Shown piece after piece: positions 17,494-25,414 of a DNA stretch of 64,000 bases. The notes beneath the pieces are model-generated. The model was not told the origin of the DNA, did not search any database, and saw only the letters and a program-made list of their open reading frames with translations. The number at the start of each line of letters is the position of its first letter. Positions within the stretch are counted from its first letter, which is position 1. A program made the translations under genes and the position numbers. This DNA comes from Bacteroides sp. GM023 (GTDB taxonomy: Bacteria; Bacteroidota; Bacteroidia; Bacteroidales; Bacteroidaceae). The stretch lies in contig NZ_JAAXGE010000009.1 in NCBI RefSeq assembly GCF_014750685.1, positions 467,623 through 531,622 on the forward strand, read 5' to 3'.

Positions 17494-17760
17494 ATGGATT
17501 ACGAAATTATTCATCAGCCCGAACAGAAACTGTTCAAGACGGAAGTAGACGGTCGTACCGCCTTTGTACAATATCGCCTGTTAGGTGATTCTCTCGATAT
17601 TATCCACACTATTGTTCCCGGTCCGATAGAGGGGCGCGGCATTGCTGCCGCACTGGTGAAAGCCGCTTATGAGTACGCTGTGGCGAATGGAATGAAGCCG
17701 AAAGCTACTTGCTCGTATGCGGTGAAGTGGTTGGAACGGCATCCTGAAATGAATGGTTAA
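17494..17760 (+). CDS. YjdJ-like GNAT N-acetyltransferase, 88 aa
   Basis: This is a minimal GNAT protein of the Yjdj/GNAT_acetyltr_2-like type. It contains the acetyl-CoA binding stretch IEGRGIAAALVKAAYEYA and the terminal YAVKWLERHPE seen in this family. I choose the ATG at 17494 (MDYEIIHQ) over the upstream 17455 because the family starts there. The gene begins 40 bases after the SDR-lipocalin gene and may be in its operon. Substrate unknown. Confidence 0.85.
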   Translation: MDYEIIHQPEQKLFKTEVDGRTAFVQYRLLGDSLDIIHTIVPGPIEGRGIAAALVKAAYEYAVANGMKPKATCSYAVKWLERHPEMNG

Positions 17761-17797
17761 ATAGCTGTTTTTGATGTGTTGGAAAAGGAAATAATAT

Positions 17798-17805
17798 TAT
17801 CTTTG
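17798..17805 (+). promoter_or_regulatory. -7 box for the small gene plus VapD pair
   Basis: TATCTTTG matches the consensus and lies 33 bases before the ATG at 17839. TGTG sits 19 bases upstream as a weak -33 element. Confidence 0.5.
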
Positions 17806-17838
17806 TGATGAGAAATCAATGAAGGTAATAATAGTATT

Positions 17839-18039
17839 ATGATAAAAGAAGGTGAAAAAGTAAAAGTTGACCCTAAACTAACAGGGCTTGACGAGTGGAT
17901 AGAAGGTACGGTGATTGATATTGAACATAATCCGTTCAAAGGATTGGTTATAGCCATTCGTGATAATTTAAATCGTATTTTCTTTGGTGAGCAGAAATAT
18001 TTTGTTCCTTTAAATAAGGATAATGTATGTATGCAATAG
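17839..18039 (+). CDS. Small hypothetical protein upstream of VapD, candidate antitoxin
   Basis: The 66-residue protein (MIKEGEKVKVDPKLTGLDEW...) is predicted mostly beta and looks like a small SH3-type barrel. I do not recognise a named family, although short proteins of this look occur in Bacteroides. Its last four codons overlap the VapD start by 13 bases, and the two share one promoter (17798) and one terminator (18325), so they are translationally coupled. This is the layout expected of an antitoxin-toxin pair. In Haemophilus, VapD is paired with an upstream small VapX; similarity to VapX is not evident by eye, so the antitoxin role is inference. Confidence 0.65.
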   Translation: MIKEGEKVKVDPKLTGLDEWIEGTVIDIEHNPFKGLVIAIRDNLNRIFFGEQKYFVPLNKDNVCMQ

Positions 18040-18311
18040 CCTTTGACATGGTCATCACTGACCTGCGCGATAATTATGGTGAACCTTATAACAATGCTTA
18101 TTTCGAGATAAACAAAGTTTTACGCCAATACGATTTTTATAATACGCAGGGTAGTGTTTATCTTACGGAGAAAACAGATATGGCTAATCTTTTTCGTGCG
18201 ATTGATGCATTGAAACGTATCCCTTGGTTTCAGGCATCTGTGCGTGATATTCGTGCATTCCGTGTAGAAGACTGGTCGAATTTTACTGATTTCGTGAAAG
18301 AAGAAAAATAG
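18027..18311 (+). CDS. vapD: VapD-family endoribonuclease (Cas2-like fold)
   Basis: The 94-residue protein matches VapD along its whole length. It starts MYAIAFDMVITDL with the conserved Asp7, has TQGSVYLTEKTDMANLFRA in the middle and ends RDIRAFRVEDWSNFTDFV, which is nearly identical to VapD of Haemophilus and Helicobacter in these blocks. VapD proteins are Cas2-related ribonucleases and act as toxins or persistence factors. The start at 18027 overlaps the small gene upstream; a strong terminator follows. Confidence 0.92.
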   Translation: MYAIAFDMVITDLRDNYGEPYNNAYFEINKVLRQYDFYNTQGSVYLTEKTDMANLFRAIDALKRIPWFQASVRDIRAFRVEDWSNFTDFVKEEK

Positions 18312-18324
18312 AACTGGGTAAATA

Positions 18325-18373
18325 ATATAAGCTTTCAGGTCTGACATACATACCTGAAAGCTTATATGTTTTT
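18325..18373 (+). terminator. Rho-independent terminator after vapD
   Basis: A perfect 16-bp stem (atataagctttcaggt, 18325-18340, with 18352-18367), an 11-base loop and a following gttttt. The reverse complement is also A/T-flanked, so it may serve the convergent zinc-ribbon gene that ends at 18375. Confidence 0.92.
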
Positions 18374-18374
18374 A

Positions 18375-18644
18375 TCACTGTCTCCACCGTTTCAACTGCG
18401 GAAAGAACTCTTTCATTGTTTTACGTGCTTCCTCTATACTGTATTTCACTTCAGAATCTTTATTGAATTCATCCAGATAATTCAGATTAAGCTCGATCAT
18501 TTCATCCATAGTGCAGTCTTTAGTAAACTTCCCGTCAGCATAGCAGTAGTGGCAATATTCTTCATTCTTGCTACCGTCTGCTTCTGTTCCAAAGGTTGAG
18601 TTGTCTATTGGCATAGCGCAACATTGACAAATTTTCTGTTCCAT
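18375..18644 (-). CDS. Zinc-ribbon protein (Zn_ribbon_2 family), 89 aa
   Basis: The N-terminus has MEQKICQCCAMPI and, after a spacer, EEYCHYCYADGKF, giving four cysteine pairs of a zinc ribbon. This is the domain called putative zinc ribbon (PF12674), found in small bacterial proteins of unknown role. I place the start at 18644; an in-frame ATG at 18680 would add 12 unconserved residues. A -7 box (TATCTTTG) lies at 18678-18685 on the reverse strand, which favours the later start. Confidence 0.82.
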   Translation of the reverse strand: MEQKICQCCAMPIDNSTFGTEADGSKNEEYCHYCYADGKFTKDCTMDEMIELNLNYLDEFNKDSEVKYSIEEARKTMKEFFPQLKRWRQ

Positions 18645-18756
18645 CTTTATTTTTGCTTTTAAGTGTATGTTATCTGACAAAGATAGGTAGATTTATCGAA
18701 ACAACAGTTGTCCGAACTTGCTAATTATCAATTCTTTTTTCTATAAATTCGTTCTG

Positions 18757-19491
18757 TTACCCGTTTGTCTTTACAGGCAGGCGTTTCCACAACCAACGGG
18801 GAATCATTTTCCAAAAGAATACAAGAATCCGGTAACGCCAGTCGATGACTACCACCCGTCTTTTGTTTTTCAGTGCACGGGCAATGTGCCATCCCACTTT
18901 GTCCGCTTTCATCAGCATCGGATAATGCTTCCCATCATTCAATAAATCTGTGGCGACAAATCCGGGACGAATATCCGTAAAATGAATGTTTAACTTCTGA
19001 AGATGGGCAAGTTGTTCGAGAGCATCGATATAAGTATTCTGAAAACGTTTGGTTGCAGAATAAGCAGGAGCTACGCCAAGTCCCTTTGTCCCTGCAATGG
19101 AACTGATAACTGCCAAATGTCCGCCACCATTCTTCTTGAAATACGCAAAAGCAGTATCCACTATGCGGGTGAATCCCTCTACATTGGTGCGTGCCGTATT
19201 CAACTCCACTTCCATATCCAGTTTCATATTCTGAAAACCGATGCCGGAACTAAGAAGAAACAAATCCATACCCCCCATTTTATCAATGAGCATGTTCAGC
19301 TTTTCCGCTGCGTCTTCCTGCGTTACGTCCAATGCCTGAATTTCAATTTGATTCGGTGCAACCCGTTGCAGAGTTTCGAGGGCAGACTGCCGTCTGCCTG
19401 CTATTCCAATCTGCCAACCTTCCAGCAACAGGCATTTTGCAACTTCTTGCCCGATGCCGGAAGTAGCCCCTATAATAATAGCTCGTTTCAT
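18757..19491 (-). CDS. Short-chain dehydrogenase/reductase
   Basis: A classical 244-residue SDR: GATSGIG at residues 8-14 for NAD(P) binding, then the catalytic Ser (VISSIAGTKG) and Tyr/Lys (AYSATKRFQ). The last 40 residues include a hydrophobic, Trp-rich segment (YRILVFFWKMIPRWLWKRL) that may rest on the membrane. It follows the YgbA-like gene by 31 bases and is likely in its operon. Substrate unknown. Confidence 0.9.
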   Translation of the reverse strand: MKRAIIIGATSGIGQEVAKCLLLEGWQIGIAGRRQSALETLQRVAPNQIEIQALDVTQEDAAEKLNMLIDKMGGMDLFLLSSGIGFQNMKLDMEVELNTARTNVEGFTRIVDTAFAYFKKNGGGHLAVISSIAGTKGLGVAPAYSATKRFQNTYIDALEQLAHLQKLNIHFTDIRPGFVATDLLNDGKHYPMLMKADKVGWHIARALKNKRRVVVIDWRYRILVFFWKMIPRWLWKRLPVKTNG

Positions 19492-19522
19492 GACAAATAT
19501 ATATGTTTAGAATCCTGGTTCC

Positions 19523-19828
19523 CTATAAATTCAGTAAGTGCCGGAGCGCTTCCCAAGGCGCATACAACATCATCCGTGGGCCGGAGAATCGCATCACCAA
19601 CCGCATCCGTTCGCGCATTGCCGGCTTGTAGCAATGTACCGTGCATTTTTTGCACGAACTCTTCTTCTCCCCGAACGGACAACGGTCGAGACGGGCATGT
19701 GCATAGCAGAGCAATTCCTCGCAATCAGGGCAAAGATCGGCGTTCTTCTCTTTCTTTCGGCAGTAGATACGAATCATCAACTCCACTACCTTCTTCTCAT
19801 GCGCAATGCGCTGTTTCTTCCATTTCAT
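19523..19828 (-). CDS. YgbA-like protein (nitrous oxide-stimulated promoter family)
   Basis: The 101-residue protein has the Cys-rich pattern of YgbA: LCPDCEELLCYAHARLDRCPFG followed by CKKCTVHCYKP. This family is induced under nitrosative stress in Proteobacteria and needs metal or Fe-S binding through these cysteines. It is likely the first gene of a two-gene operon with the SDR. Its promoter, TATCTTTG at 19846-19853 on the reverse strand, is back to back with the forward promoter at 19895. Confidence 0.88.
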   Translation of the reverse strand: MKWKKQRIAHEKKVVELMIRIYCRKKEKNADLCPDCEELLCYAHARLDRCPFGEKKSSCKKCTVHCYKPAMRERMRLVMRFSGPRMMLYAPWEALRHLLNL

Positions 19829-19845
19829 ATTATGATATTCTTCGA

Positions 19846-19853
19846 CAAAGATA
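19846..19853 (-). promoter_or_regulatory. -7 box for the YgbA-like gene
   Basis: TATCTTTG on the reverse strand, 17 bases before the ATG at 19828, with a TTTC-like element further upstream. Confidence 0.5.
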
Positions 19854-19894
19854 ATAACTAATCCTATATTCTGAAAAGAACAGGCGAAAGAGAA

Positions 19895-19926
19895 TTTGCT
19901 GTTATAGGAAACTATCCATATCTTTG
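19895..19926 (+). promoter_or_regulatory. Consensus promoter predicting a leaderless transcript
   Basis: TTTG (19895-19898), a 20-base spacer and TATCTTTG (19919-19926) match the Bacteroides consensus exactly. The -7 box ends only 4 bases before the ATG at 19931, so transcription should begin at or next to the start codon. Confidence 0.75.
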
Positions 19927-19930
19927 CGGC

Positions 19931-20137
19931 ATGAGAAAGTTATTGTGTCCGCAATGTAAGATTGCCGCCTTATATGTAAAGAATGACCGGAACGAGAGGT
20001 TGCTGGTCTATGTAATGGAAAATGGAGAAGTCGTACCTAAGAATCCTGCCGATTCTATGGAAGGATTCGATTTGACAGAGGTCTATTGCTTGGGATGTTC
20101 GTGGCATGGTTCGCCTAAGAGATTGGTAAAGAGATAG
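19931..20137 (+). CDS. Small zinc-ribbon-like hypothetical protein, 68 aa
   Basis: Two cysteine pairs (LCPQCKIAA at the start and VYCLGCSWHG near the end) suggest a zinc-binding ribbon. No named family is recognised. The ATG sits almost on top of a consensus promoter, so its mRNA probably has no 5' leader. The gene is alone on its strand before the MATE gene. Confidence 0.65.
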   Translation: MRKLLCPQCKIAALYVKNDRNERLLVYVMENGEVVPKNPADSMEGFDLTEVYCLGCSWHGSPKRLVKR

Positions 20138-20225
20138 AGAGAGGAAGATTTCCATTCTGTGTGTTTTTTGATTTATGTCAATGAAAGTGGAAAGGGTATT
20201 TGAATCTTTCTAACAGGATTTTCCG

Positions 20226-20233
20226 TATCTTTG
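20226..20233 (+). promoter_or_regulatory. -7 box for the MATE transporter gene
   Basis: TATCTTTG matches the consensus and is followed 24 bases later by the ATG at 20258. A TTTG lies 23 bases upstream (20199-20202), slightly further than usual. Confidence 0.55.
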
Positions 20234-20257
20234 CACCCGATTTTAGAACACAGACGT

Positions 20258-21616
20258 ATGGCAACTTCTAAAGAGATGACGGCAGGGCCGGCATTACCGC
20301 TTATTTTAAAGTTTACACTGCCGCTTTTACTCGGCAATCTGCTGCAACAAACGTACTCGCTTGTTGATGCTGCAATCGTTGGAAAGTTTTTGGGAATCAA
20401 TGCGTTGGCTTCGGTAGGAGCCAGCACATCGGTCGTATTCCTTATCTTGGGATTCTGCAACGGGTGTTGCGGTGGTTTCGGCATTCCTGTCGCGCAGAAG
20501 TTCGGGGCGAGGGATTATAGCACGATGCGTAGTTACGTCTCTGTGAGCCTGAAACTCTCTTTGGGAATGTCAGTGGCTATCGCTGTTATCACGAGTATTT
20601 ATTGTGCGGATATTCTGCGCATGATGCGTACGCCGGAGAATATTTTTGAAGGGGCATATGCTTATCTGCTCGTGACCTTTATTGGTGTGCCTTTTACTTT
20701 TTTCTATAATCTTCTGTCGAGTATCATCCGGGCACTGGGGGATAGCAAGACGCCTTTTTGGTTTCTGCTTTTATCCACTGTTCTCAATATTGTGCTCGAT
20801 TTGTTCTGTATCCTCGTACTTGGCTGGGGAGTGGCGGGAGCTGCTATCGCTACTGTTATCTCACAGGGACTTTCGGCTGTGCTCTGTTATATTTATATGT
20901 ATCGTAAGTTTGATATTTTGCAGAGTTCTCCGAAGGAACGCCGTTTTCAGCCGAAACTGGCAAAGACGCTACTTTATATCGGTGTGCCTATGGGACTTCA
21001 ATTCTCTATCACGGCCATTGGCAGTATCATGTTGCAGAGTGCGAATAATGCGTTGGGTACGGCTTGCGTGGCAGCCTTCACTTCGGCTATGCGCATCAAG
21101 ATGTTCTTTATCTGTACATTCGAGAGCCTGGGTATTGCCATGGCGACGTATAGCGGACAAAATTATGGTGCAGGCAAACCGGAACGTATTTGGTCGGGAA
21201 TTAAGGCAAGTGCTTTGATGATGGTTATCTATGCTGCCTTTACTTTTGTGCTATTGATGGTAGGTGCCAAGTACTTCGCTCTTATTTTCGTAGACCCTTC
21301 GGAAGTGGAAATTCTGGCAAAGACGGAGCTTTTCCTTCATATCTCCTGTATGTTCTTCCCGACACTTGGATTACTTTGCATTTTGCGATATACGATTCAG
21401 GGAGTGGGATTCACCAATCTTGCCATGTTTTCGGGAGTGGCGGAAATGATTGCCCGTATCCTGGTCAGCCTTTATGCGGTTCCTGCTTTCGGCTTTATTG
21501 CTGTCTGCTACGGTGACCCGATGGCTTGGATAGCGGCCGATTTATTCCTTGTTTCGGCATTTATCTATGTTTACCGGAGACTGAAGAAGCAAGTGTTTAC
21601 GGCTGCGAACGTTTAG
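20258..21616 (+). CDS. MATE-family multidrug efflux transporter
   Basis: This 452-residue inner-membrane protein has twelve hydrophobic segments in two similar halves. Family traits include PLILKFTLPLLLGNLLQQTYSLVD near the N-terminus (here split: PLILKFTLPL and LLQQTYSLVDAAIVG) and SAMRIKMFFICTFESLGIAM in the middle. It exports drugs or metabolites using Na+ or H+. I use the ATG at 20258 (MATSKEM) because the promoter at 20226 overlaps the earlier in-frame start at 20231. Its stop overlaps the stop of the convergent RluA gene by two bases. Confidence 0.92.
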   Translation: MATSKEMTAGPALPLILKFTLPLLLGNLLQQTYSLVDAAIVGKFLGINALASVGASTSVVFLILGFCNGCCGGFGIPVAQKFGARDYSTMRSYVSVSLKLSLGMSVAIAVITSIYCADILRMMRTPENIFEGAYAYLLVTFIGVPFTFFYNLLSSIIRALGDSKTPFWFLLLSTVLNIVLDLFCILVLGWGVAGAAIATVISQGLSAVLCYIYMYRKFDILQSSPKERRFQPKLAKTLLYIGVPMGLQFSITAIGSIMLQSANNALGTACVAAFTSAMRIKMFFICTFESLGIAMATYSGQNYGAGKPERIWSGIKASALMMVIYAAFTFVLLMVGAKYFALIFVDPSEVEILAKTELFLHISCMFFPTLGLLCILRYTIQGVGFTNLAMFSGVAEMIARILVSLYAVPAFGFIAVCYGDPMAWIAADLFLVSAFIYVYRRLKKQVFTAANV

Positions 21617-23262
21617 AATTCCGCCTCTTTCTGTATGCAGATAATATCTCCGTAGATGGGGTGGCGAAACTCGATATATTCGGCATGAAGATAAAGCCTT
21701 CCGGCTTTTTTGCCGTAGAGTTCGTCTCCTGTTATGGGACAATCCAACCCTTTCGGATGGGCGGCATGCATACGTAACTGATGCGTCCGTCCCGTCAACG
21801 GGAAGAAAGCAATACGTGTATGCCCGCCCGAAATACTTAGTATCTGATAGTCCGTAATAGCTTCTTTTCCATATTCCTCGCTCACCATTTGTCGTGGACG
21901 GTCGAGAGGATTCAGACAGAGGGGAAGTGAGATTCTTCCTGTCTTTTCTATATCTGAAAGGCTGCCGTCCAGTAAAGCTACATACCGTTTTCTGATACTC
22001 CGCTTCTCGAACTGCTCCTGTAAATGCTGATGGACTTCTTTCGTTTTGGCAACTAACAAAAGTCCCGAAGTTGCCATATCCAGCCGATGTACAATCATAG
22101 GCCCGGTAGCATCCGGATACAGCTTCTTTAAGTGATGATAAACCGAATCCACCTCGTCCGCTTTCCCCGGAACAGACAACATTCCCGCCGGTTTATTGAC
22201 TACCAACAGCCATTCATCTTCAAATACGATTTCCAGTTTCGTATCTTTATGAAGATTGCCCAATAACGGATTATCGTCCACTTCCAGTCCTTGAAGCATA
22301 TGTTGAAGAATCGGTTCACACTTCCCTTTGCAGGAAGGATAATAATAACCATGATGCCTGACTTCGTTTTTCGGTGAATCTCCCCACCAAAACTCTGCCA
22401 TTGCCAATGGCTTTAATTGATGAAGATAGGCATATTGCAACAACTTGGGCAGCGCACATTCACCCGCACCACCGGGTGGTAATTTATGAACTGTTTCCTC
22501 AAAGATGCTACATAAATCTTTCACTTCCCCTTTCGCGTTCAACATTCGGAATTGCTCGAATAATCTTTCCTGCAATGCTGCCGAACGTTCTTTCCGTTCC
22601 ATCTTCATCCGTTCTATTTCACTTTCAAAACGGGTGACTTCCGCTTCAAGTTCTTCGACCTGTCTCTTCCATTCTCTTTCCAGTCGCTTGTACTCTGCCT
22701 TCTGATACTGGCTTTCACGAATCAAGTCTGCTTGTTCCTCTTCGGAAAGGGCGGGAGAGGATTGGCGTCGAAGTTCTCTTTCTTCTTTTGCCGCTTTTAG
22801 CCCGGCTTTCGCCTGACTCAAAGCTATCTGTCCCTTTGCTGTTTCTACTTTCTGTCTTTCTTTAGCTTCGAGATAGGAAGCATTGTTCTCTAATTCGTCA
22901 ATCCGTTGATTGATAGCGGAAATCTGTTCTTCTTCTATCTTGAAGAACCCTTGCGGCTGCAACAGGTCATAGACTGGCGGAACGAAGAAAGAATGTATGT
23001 TTTTACCCGCAAGATTGCCGGAAAAGGCGGCGAGGTAACCGATATCAGTACTTTGCGGCATCTGCACCACTAATACCCCGAACATTTTTCCTGCGGTCAG
23101 TTCTTCCTGCCATTCCTTCCGCCCTGCTATATATTCTTTCACTTCCTCTGCCGCAAATACACATAAAGAATGCGGTGTATAGTGAAAAGGATAAGTGAAC
23201 TTCTCCGGCAATGCAATATGCGAAACGGCCTGTTTGAAAAAATGTATCATCGGTTTGTACAT
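21613..23262 (-). CDS. RluA-family pseudouridine synthase with long N-terminal extension
   Basis: The 549-residue protein has its catalytic domain in the last 215 residues. The active-site aspartate is Asp395 in MIVHRLDMATSGLLL, and the fold ends with PLTGRTHQLRMHAAH. The first 330 residues are a Bacteroides-type extension with a long charged coiled coil (about 105-230). Such extensions may bind RNA. The enzyme converts uridine to pseudouridine in rRNA or tRNA. The stop overlaps that of the convergent MATE gene. Confidence 0.9.
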   Translation of the reverse strand: MYKPMIHFFKQAVSHIALPEKFTYPFHYTPHSLCVFAAEEVKEYIAGRKEWQEELTAGKMFGVLVVQMPQSTDIGYLAAFSGNLAGKNIHSFFVPPVYDLLQPQGFFKIEEEQISAINQRIDELENNASYLEAKERQKVETAKGQIALSQAKAGLKAAKEERELRRQSSPALSEEEQADLIRESQYQKAEYKRLEREWKRQVEELEAEVTRFESEIERMKMERKERSAALQERLFEQFRMLNAKGEVKDLCSIFEETVHKLPPGGAGECALPKLLQYAYLHQLKPLAMAEFWWGDSPKNEVRHHGYYYPSCKGKCEPILQHMLQGLEVDDNPLLGNLHKDTKLEIVFEDEWLLVVNKPAGMLSVPGKADEVDSVYHHLKKLYPDATGPMIVHRLDMATSGLLLVAKTKEVHQHLQEQFEKRSIRKRYVALLDGSLSDIEKTGRISLPLCLNPLDRPRQMVSEEYGKEAITDYQILSISGGHTRIAFFPLTGRTHQLRMHAAHPKGLDCPITGDELYGKKAGRLYLHAEYIEFRHPIYGDIICIQKEAEF

Positions 23263-23279
23263 GAATATCGTTATTGATG

Positions 23280-23318
23280 CAAAAGTAAAGTAAATCTGCG
23301 AATTTTATTCTATATTTG
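23280..23318. promoter_or_regulatory. Divergent promoter pair between RluA and SGNH genes
   Basis: TACTTTTG on the reverse strand (23280-23287) and TATATTTG on the forward strand (23311-23318) are both -7 matches, 23 bases apart, reading outwards toward the genes at 23262 and 23342. -33 elements are weak. Confidence 0.5.
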
Positions 23319-23341
23319 TTCTGTTGTTTGAATGAAACGGA

Positions 23342-23869
23342 ATGGATAGGATAGAAGAAATACCGAAATTTGCTTTTGTAGGCAATAGTCATATGGCATT
23401 TTGGGCACTGGAGATTTATTTCCCCCACTGGAAATGCATGAACTATGGCGCGCCCGGTGAGGGACTGGCCTATGTCGAATCTTTTGCTGTGGATACTTCT
23501 GATTGTCAGGTTATTATTCAATTCGGCAGTAACGACATCTATCGGTTGAACGATGAGAATGTGGACGATTATGTAGAACGTTATATAAAGGCGGTTCTTG
23601 CCATTCCCTCTCAGAAGACCTATCTTTTCTGTATTTTTCCACGAAATGATTATGATGATTACAGCACGGCAGTGAATAAATTCATCCGTATGCTCAATCA
23701 GAAAATACATGAAAAACTGCAAGGGACGGATATTATCTACCTGGATGTATTCGACCGCTTATTGCTGAACGGCAGACTGAATCCTGGTTTAACCATCGAC
23801 GACTTGCATCTGAACGGCAAAGGCTACAGCATATTGGCGGAAGCGGTGAAACAAGCCGTCAATTTATGA
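23342..23869 (+). CDS. SGNH/GDSL-type hydrolase
   Basis: The 175-residue protein has the four SGNH blocks: the nucleophile Ser16 in FVGNSHMAF (an N replaces the D of GDSL), Gly in block II, Asn in IQFGSNDIYRL and the Asp/His pair in IDDLHLNGKGY. There is no signal peptide, so it acts in the cytoplasm as an esterase or acetylhydrolase. The substrate is unknown. Confidence 0.88.
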   Translation: MDRIEEIPKFAFVGNSHMAFWALEIYFPHWKCMNYGAPGEGLAYVESFAVDTSDCQVIIQFGSNDIYRLNDENVDDYVERYIKAVLAIPSQKTYLFCIFPRNDYDDYSTAVNKFIRMLNQKIHEKLQGTDIIYLDVFDRLLLNGRLNPGLTIDDLHLNGKGYSILAEAVKQAVNL

Positions 23870-23937
23870 GATATACCCAACTTCTTTTGTTACTGCTTTT
23901 ATTGTATCAATTTGATGGCATATCAGTTTATTTTTCC

Positions 23938-23945
23938 TATTTTTG
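23938..23945 (+). promoter_or_regulatory. -7 box for the MaoC gene
   Basis: TATTTTTG matches the consensus, with TTTG 23 bases upstream (23911-23914). It lies 46 bases before the ATG at 23992. Confidence 0.45.
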
Positions 23946-23991
23946 CCGCTAATTAAATTTATAATAATAACCCCCATAAAGCGATAGGACA

Positions 23992-24456
23992 ATGGAAAAA
24001 GTAATTATTAATTCGTATGAAGAATTTGAAAAATTGGTAGGAAAACAGATAGGTGTCTCTGACTATGTGGAACTTTCTCAAGAACGCATTAACCTTTTTG
24101 CAGATGCAACATTAGACCACCAATGGATTCACGTAGATACAGAACGTGCCAAAGTAGACAGCCCTTATCATAGCACAATAGCTCACGGTTACCTGACATT
24201 GTCTATGCTCCCATATCTGTGGAATCAGATTATCCAGGTGAATAATCTGAAAATGATGATTAACTACGGTATGGATAAGATGAAATTCGGTCAGGCTGTA
24301 CTGTCAGGACAGAGCGTTCGCTTAGTAACTACCCTGCATTCATTGACCAACCTGCGTGGTGTAGCAAAAGCTGAAATCAAGTTTGCTATCGAAATCAAGG
24401 ATCAGCCGAAGAAGGCACTCGAAGGTATTGCCGTATTCTTGTATTATTTCAATTGA
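23992..24456 (+). CDS. MaoC-family hydratase (hot-dog fold)
   Basis: The 154-residue protein has the hydratase 2 motif with catalytic Asp and His: FADATLDHQWIHVDTERA, followed by STIAHGYLTLSMLPYL. These are standard for (R)-specific enoyl-CoA hydratases. It stands alone with its own promoter and terminator, so its acyl-CoA substrate cannot be inferred from neighbours. Confidence 0.92.
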   Translation: MEKVIINSYEEFEKLVGKQIGVSDYVELSQERINLFADATLDHQWIHVDTERAKVDSPYHSTIAHGYLTLSMLPYLWNQIIQVNNLKMMINYGMDKMKFGQAVLSGQSVRLVTTLHSLTNLRGVAKAEIKFAIEIKDQPKKALEGIAVFLYYFN

Positions 24457-24477
24457 TTGAATTAGAATGGTATTATA

Positions 24478-24518
24478 AAGAAGCTGCTTCCCAAGTGGGA
24501 AACAGCTTCTTGTTTTTT
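24478..24518 (+). terminator. Rho-independent terminator after the MaoC gene
   Basis: Stem aagaagctg (24478-24486) with cagcttctt (24503-24511), an inner ttccc/gggaa stem and an AAGT loop, followed by gtttttt. Confidence 0.9.
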
Positions 24519-24610
24519 CTTAGTTTTTCCCTGTGCTTCAAACAATACGAATTTATATCTGTTTTAATACATATTCGAGGTATCAATGAAGCATTAAAAA
24601 ATTAAGAACT

Positions 24611-25285
24611 ATGTCATTAAGTAGTCTTCTCATCATATTTTCGTCATCGTTTATGGCGTTGTTCCCGGTGGTAAATCCTTTGGGGAACGGTTTTGTCGTA
24701 AATGGATTTTTTACGAACCTGGATCCACAGCAGCGAAAAGCGGCTATTCAGAAACTTACTTTCAATTTTATAATGATTGGTGTAGGTACGTTGGTGATAG
24801 GTCATTTGTTCCTGTTGATTTTCGGTCTGGCTATTCCTGTGATCCAATTGGGAGGTGGAATACTTATTTGTAAGACGGCGATGGAGTTGCTTGGCGATTC
24901 GGGTTCTTCCGATAAAGGAGAATCCAGTCAGAATGTGGATAGCTTCAGATGGAAGAGTATCGAACAGAAAATATTCTATCCTATCACGTTTCCTATCAGT
25001 ATCGGGCCGGGCAGTATATCTGTCATATTTACGTTGATGGCATCTGCCAGTGTTAAAGGAAAGCTGTTGCAAACGGGAGTTAACTATTTAGTCATTGCTC
25101 TTGTCATTATTTGCATGGCTGCCATACTTTATGTATTCCTTTCGCAAGGACAGAGGATTATTCAGAAGTTGGGACCGGTGGGAAACCAGATTATCAATAA
25201 GCTCGTAGCCTTTTTTACATTCTGTATCGGTATTCAGATTTCGGTGACGGGTATATCGCAGATATTTCATTTGAATATATTATGA
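24611..25285 (+). CDS. MarC-family membrane protein
   Basis: The 224-residue protein has six membrane segments and family motifs: ALFPVVNPLGNG near the N-terminus and FPISIGPGSISVIFTLMA in the middle. MarC-like proteins (UPF0056) are of uncertain function despite the old link with multiple antibiotic resistance. It has no close operon partner. Confidence 0.9.
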   Translation: MSLSSLLIIFSSSFMALFPVVNPLGNGFVVNGFFTNLDPQQRKAAIQKLTFNFIMIGVGTLVIGHLFLLIFGLAIPVIQLGGGILICKTAMELLGDSGSSDKGESSQNVDSFRWKSIEQKIFYPITFPISIGPGSISVIFTLMASASVKGKLLQTGVNYLVIALVIICMAAILYVFLSQGQRIIQKLGPVGNQIINKLVAFFTFCIGIQISVTGISQIFHLNIL

Positions 25286-25414
25286 TAATTGACCGAAACC
25301 GGCAAGTGTGGAAATTAAGACGGAATTTGAAATCTTTTAGTTATGATCGTTTGTTTATTCTATAGATGTGTGTCACATTTAATTTTAAGAGAGACAATTC
25401 TAAATAATTGAAGT

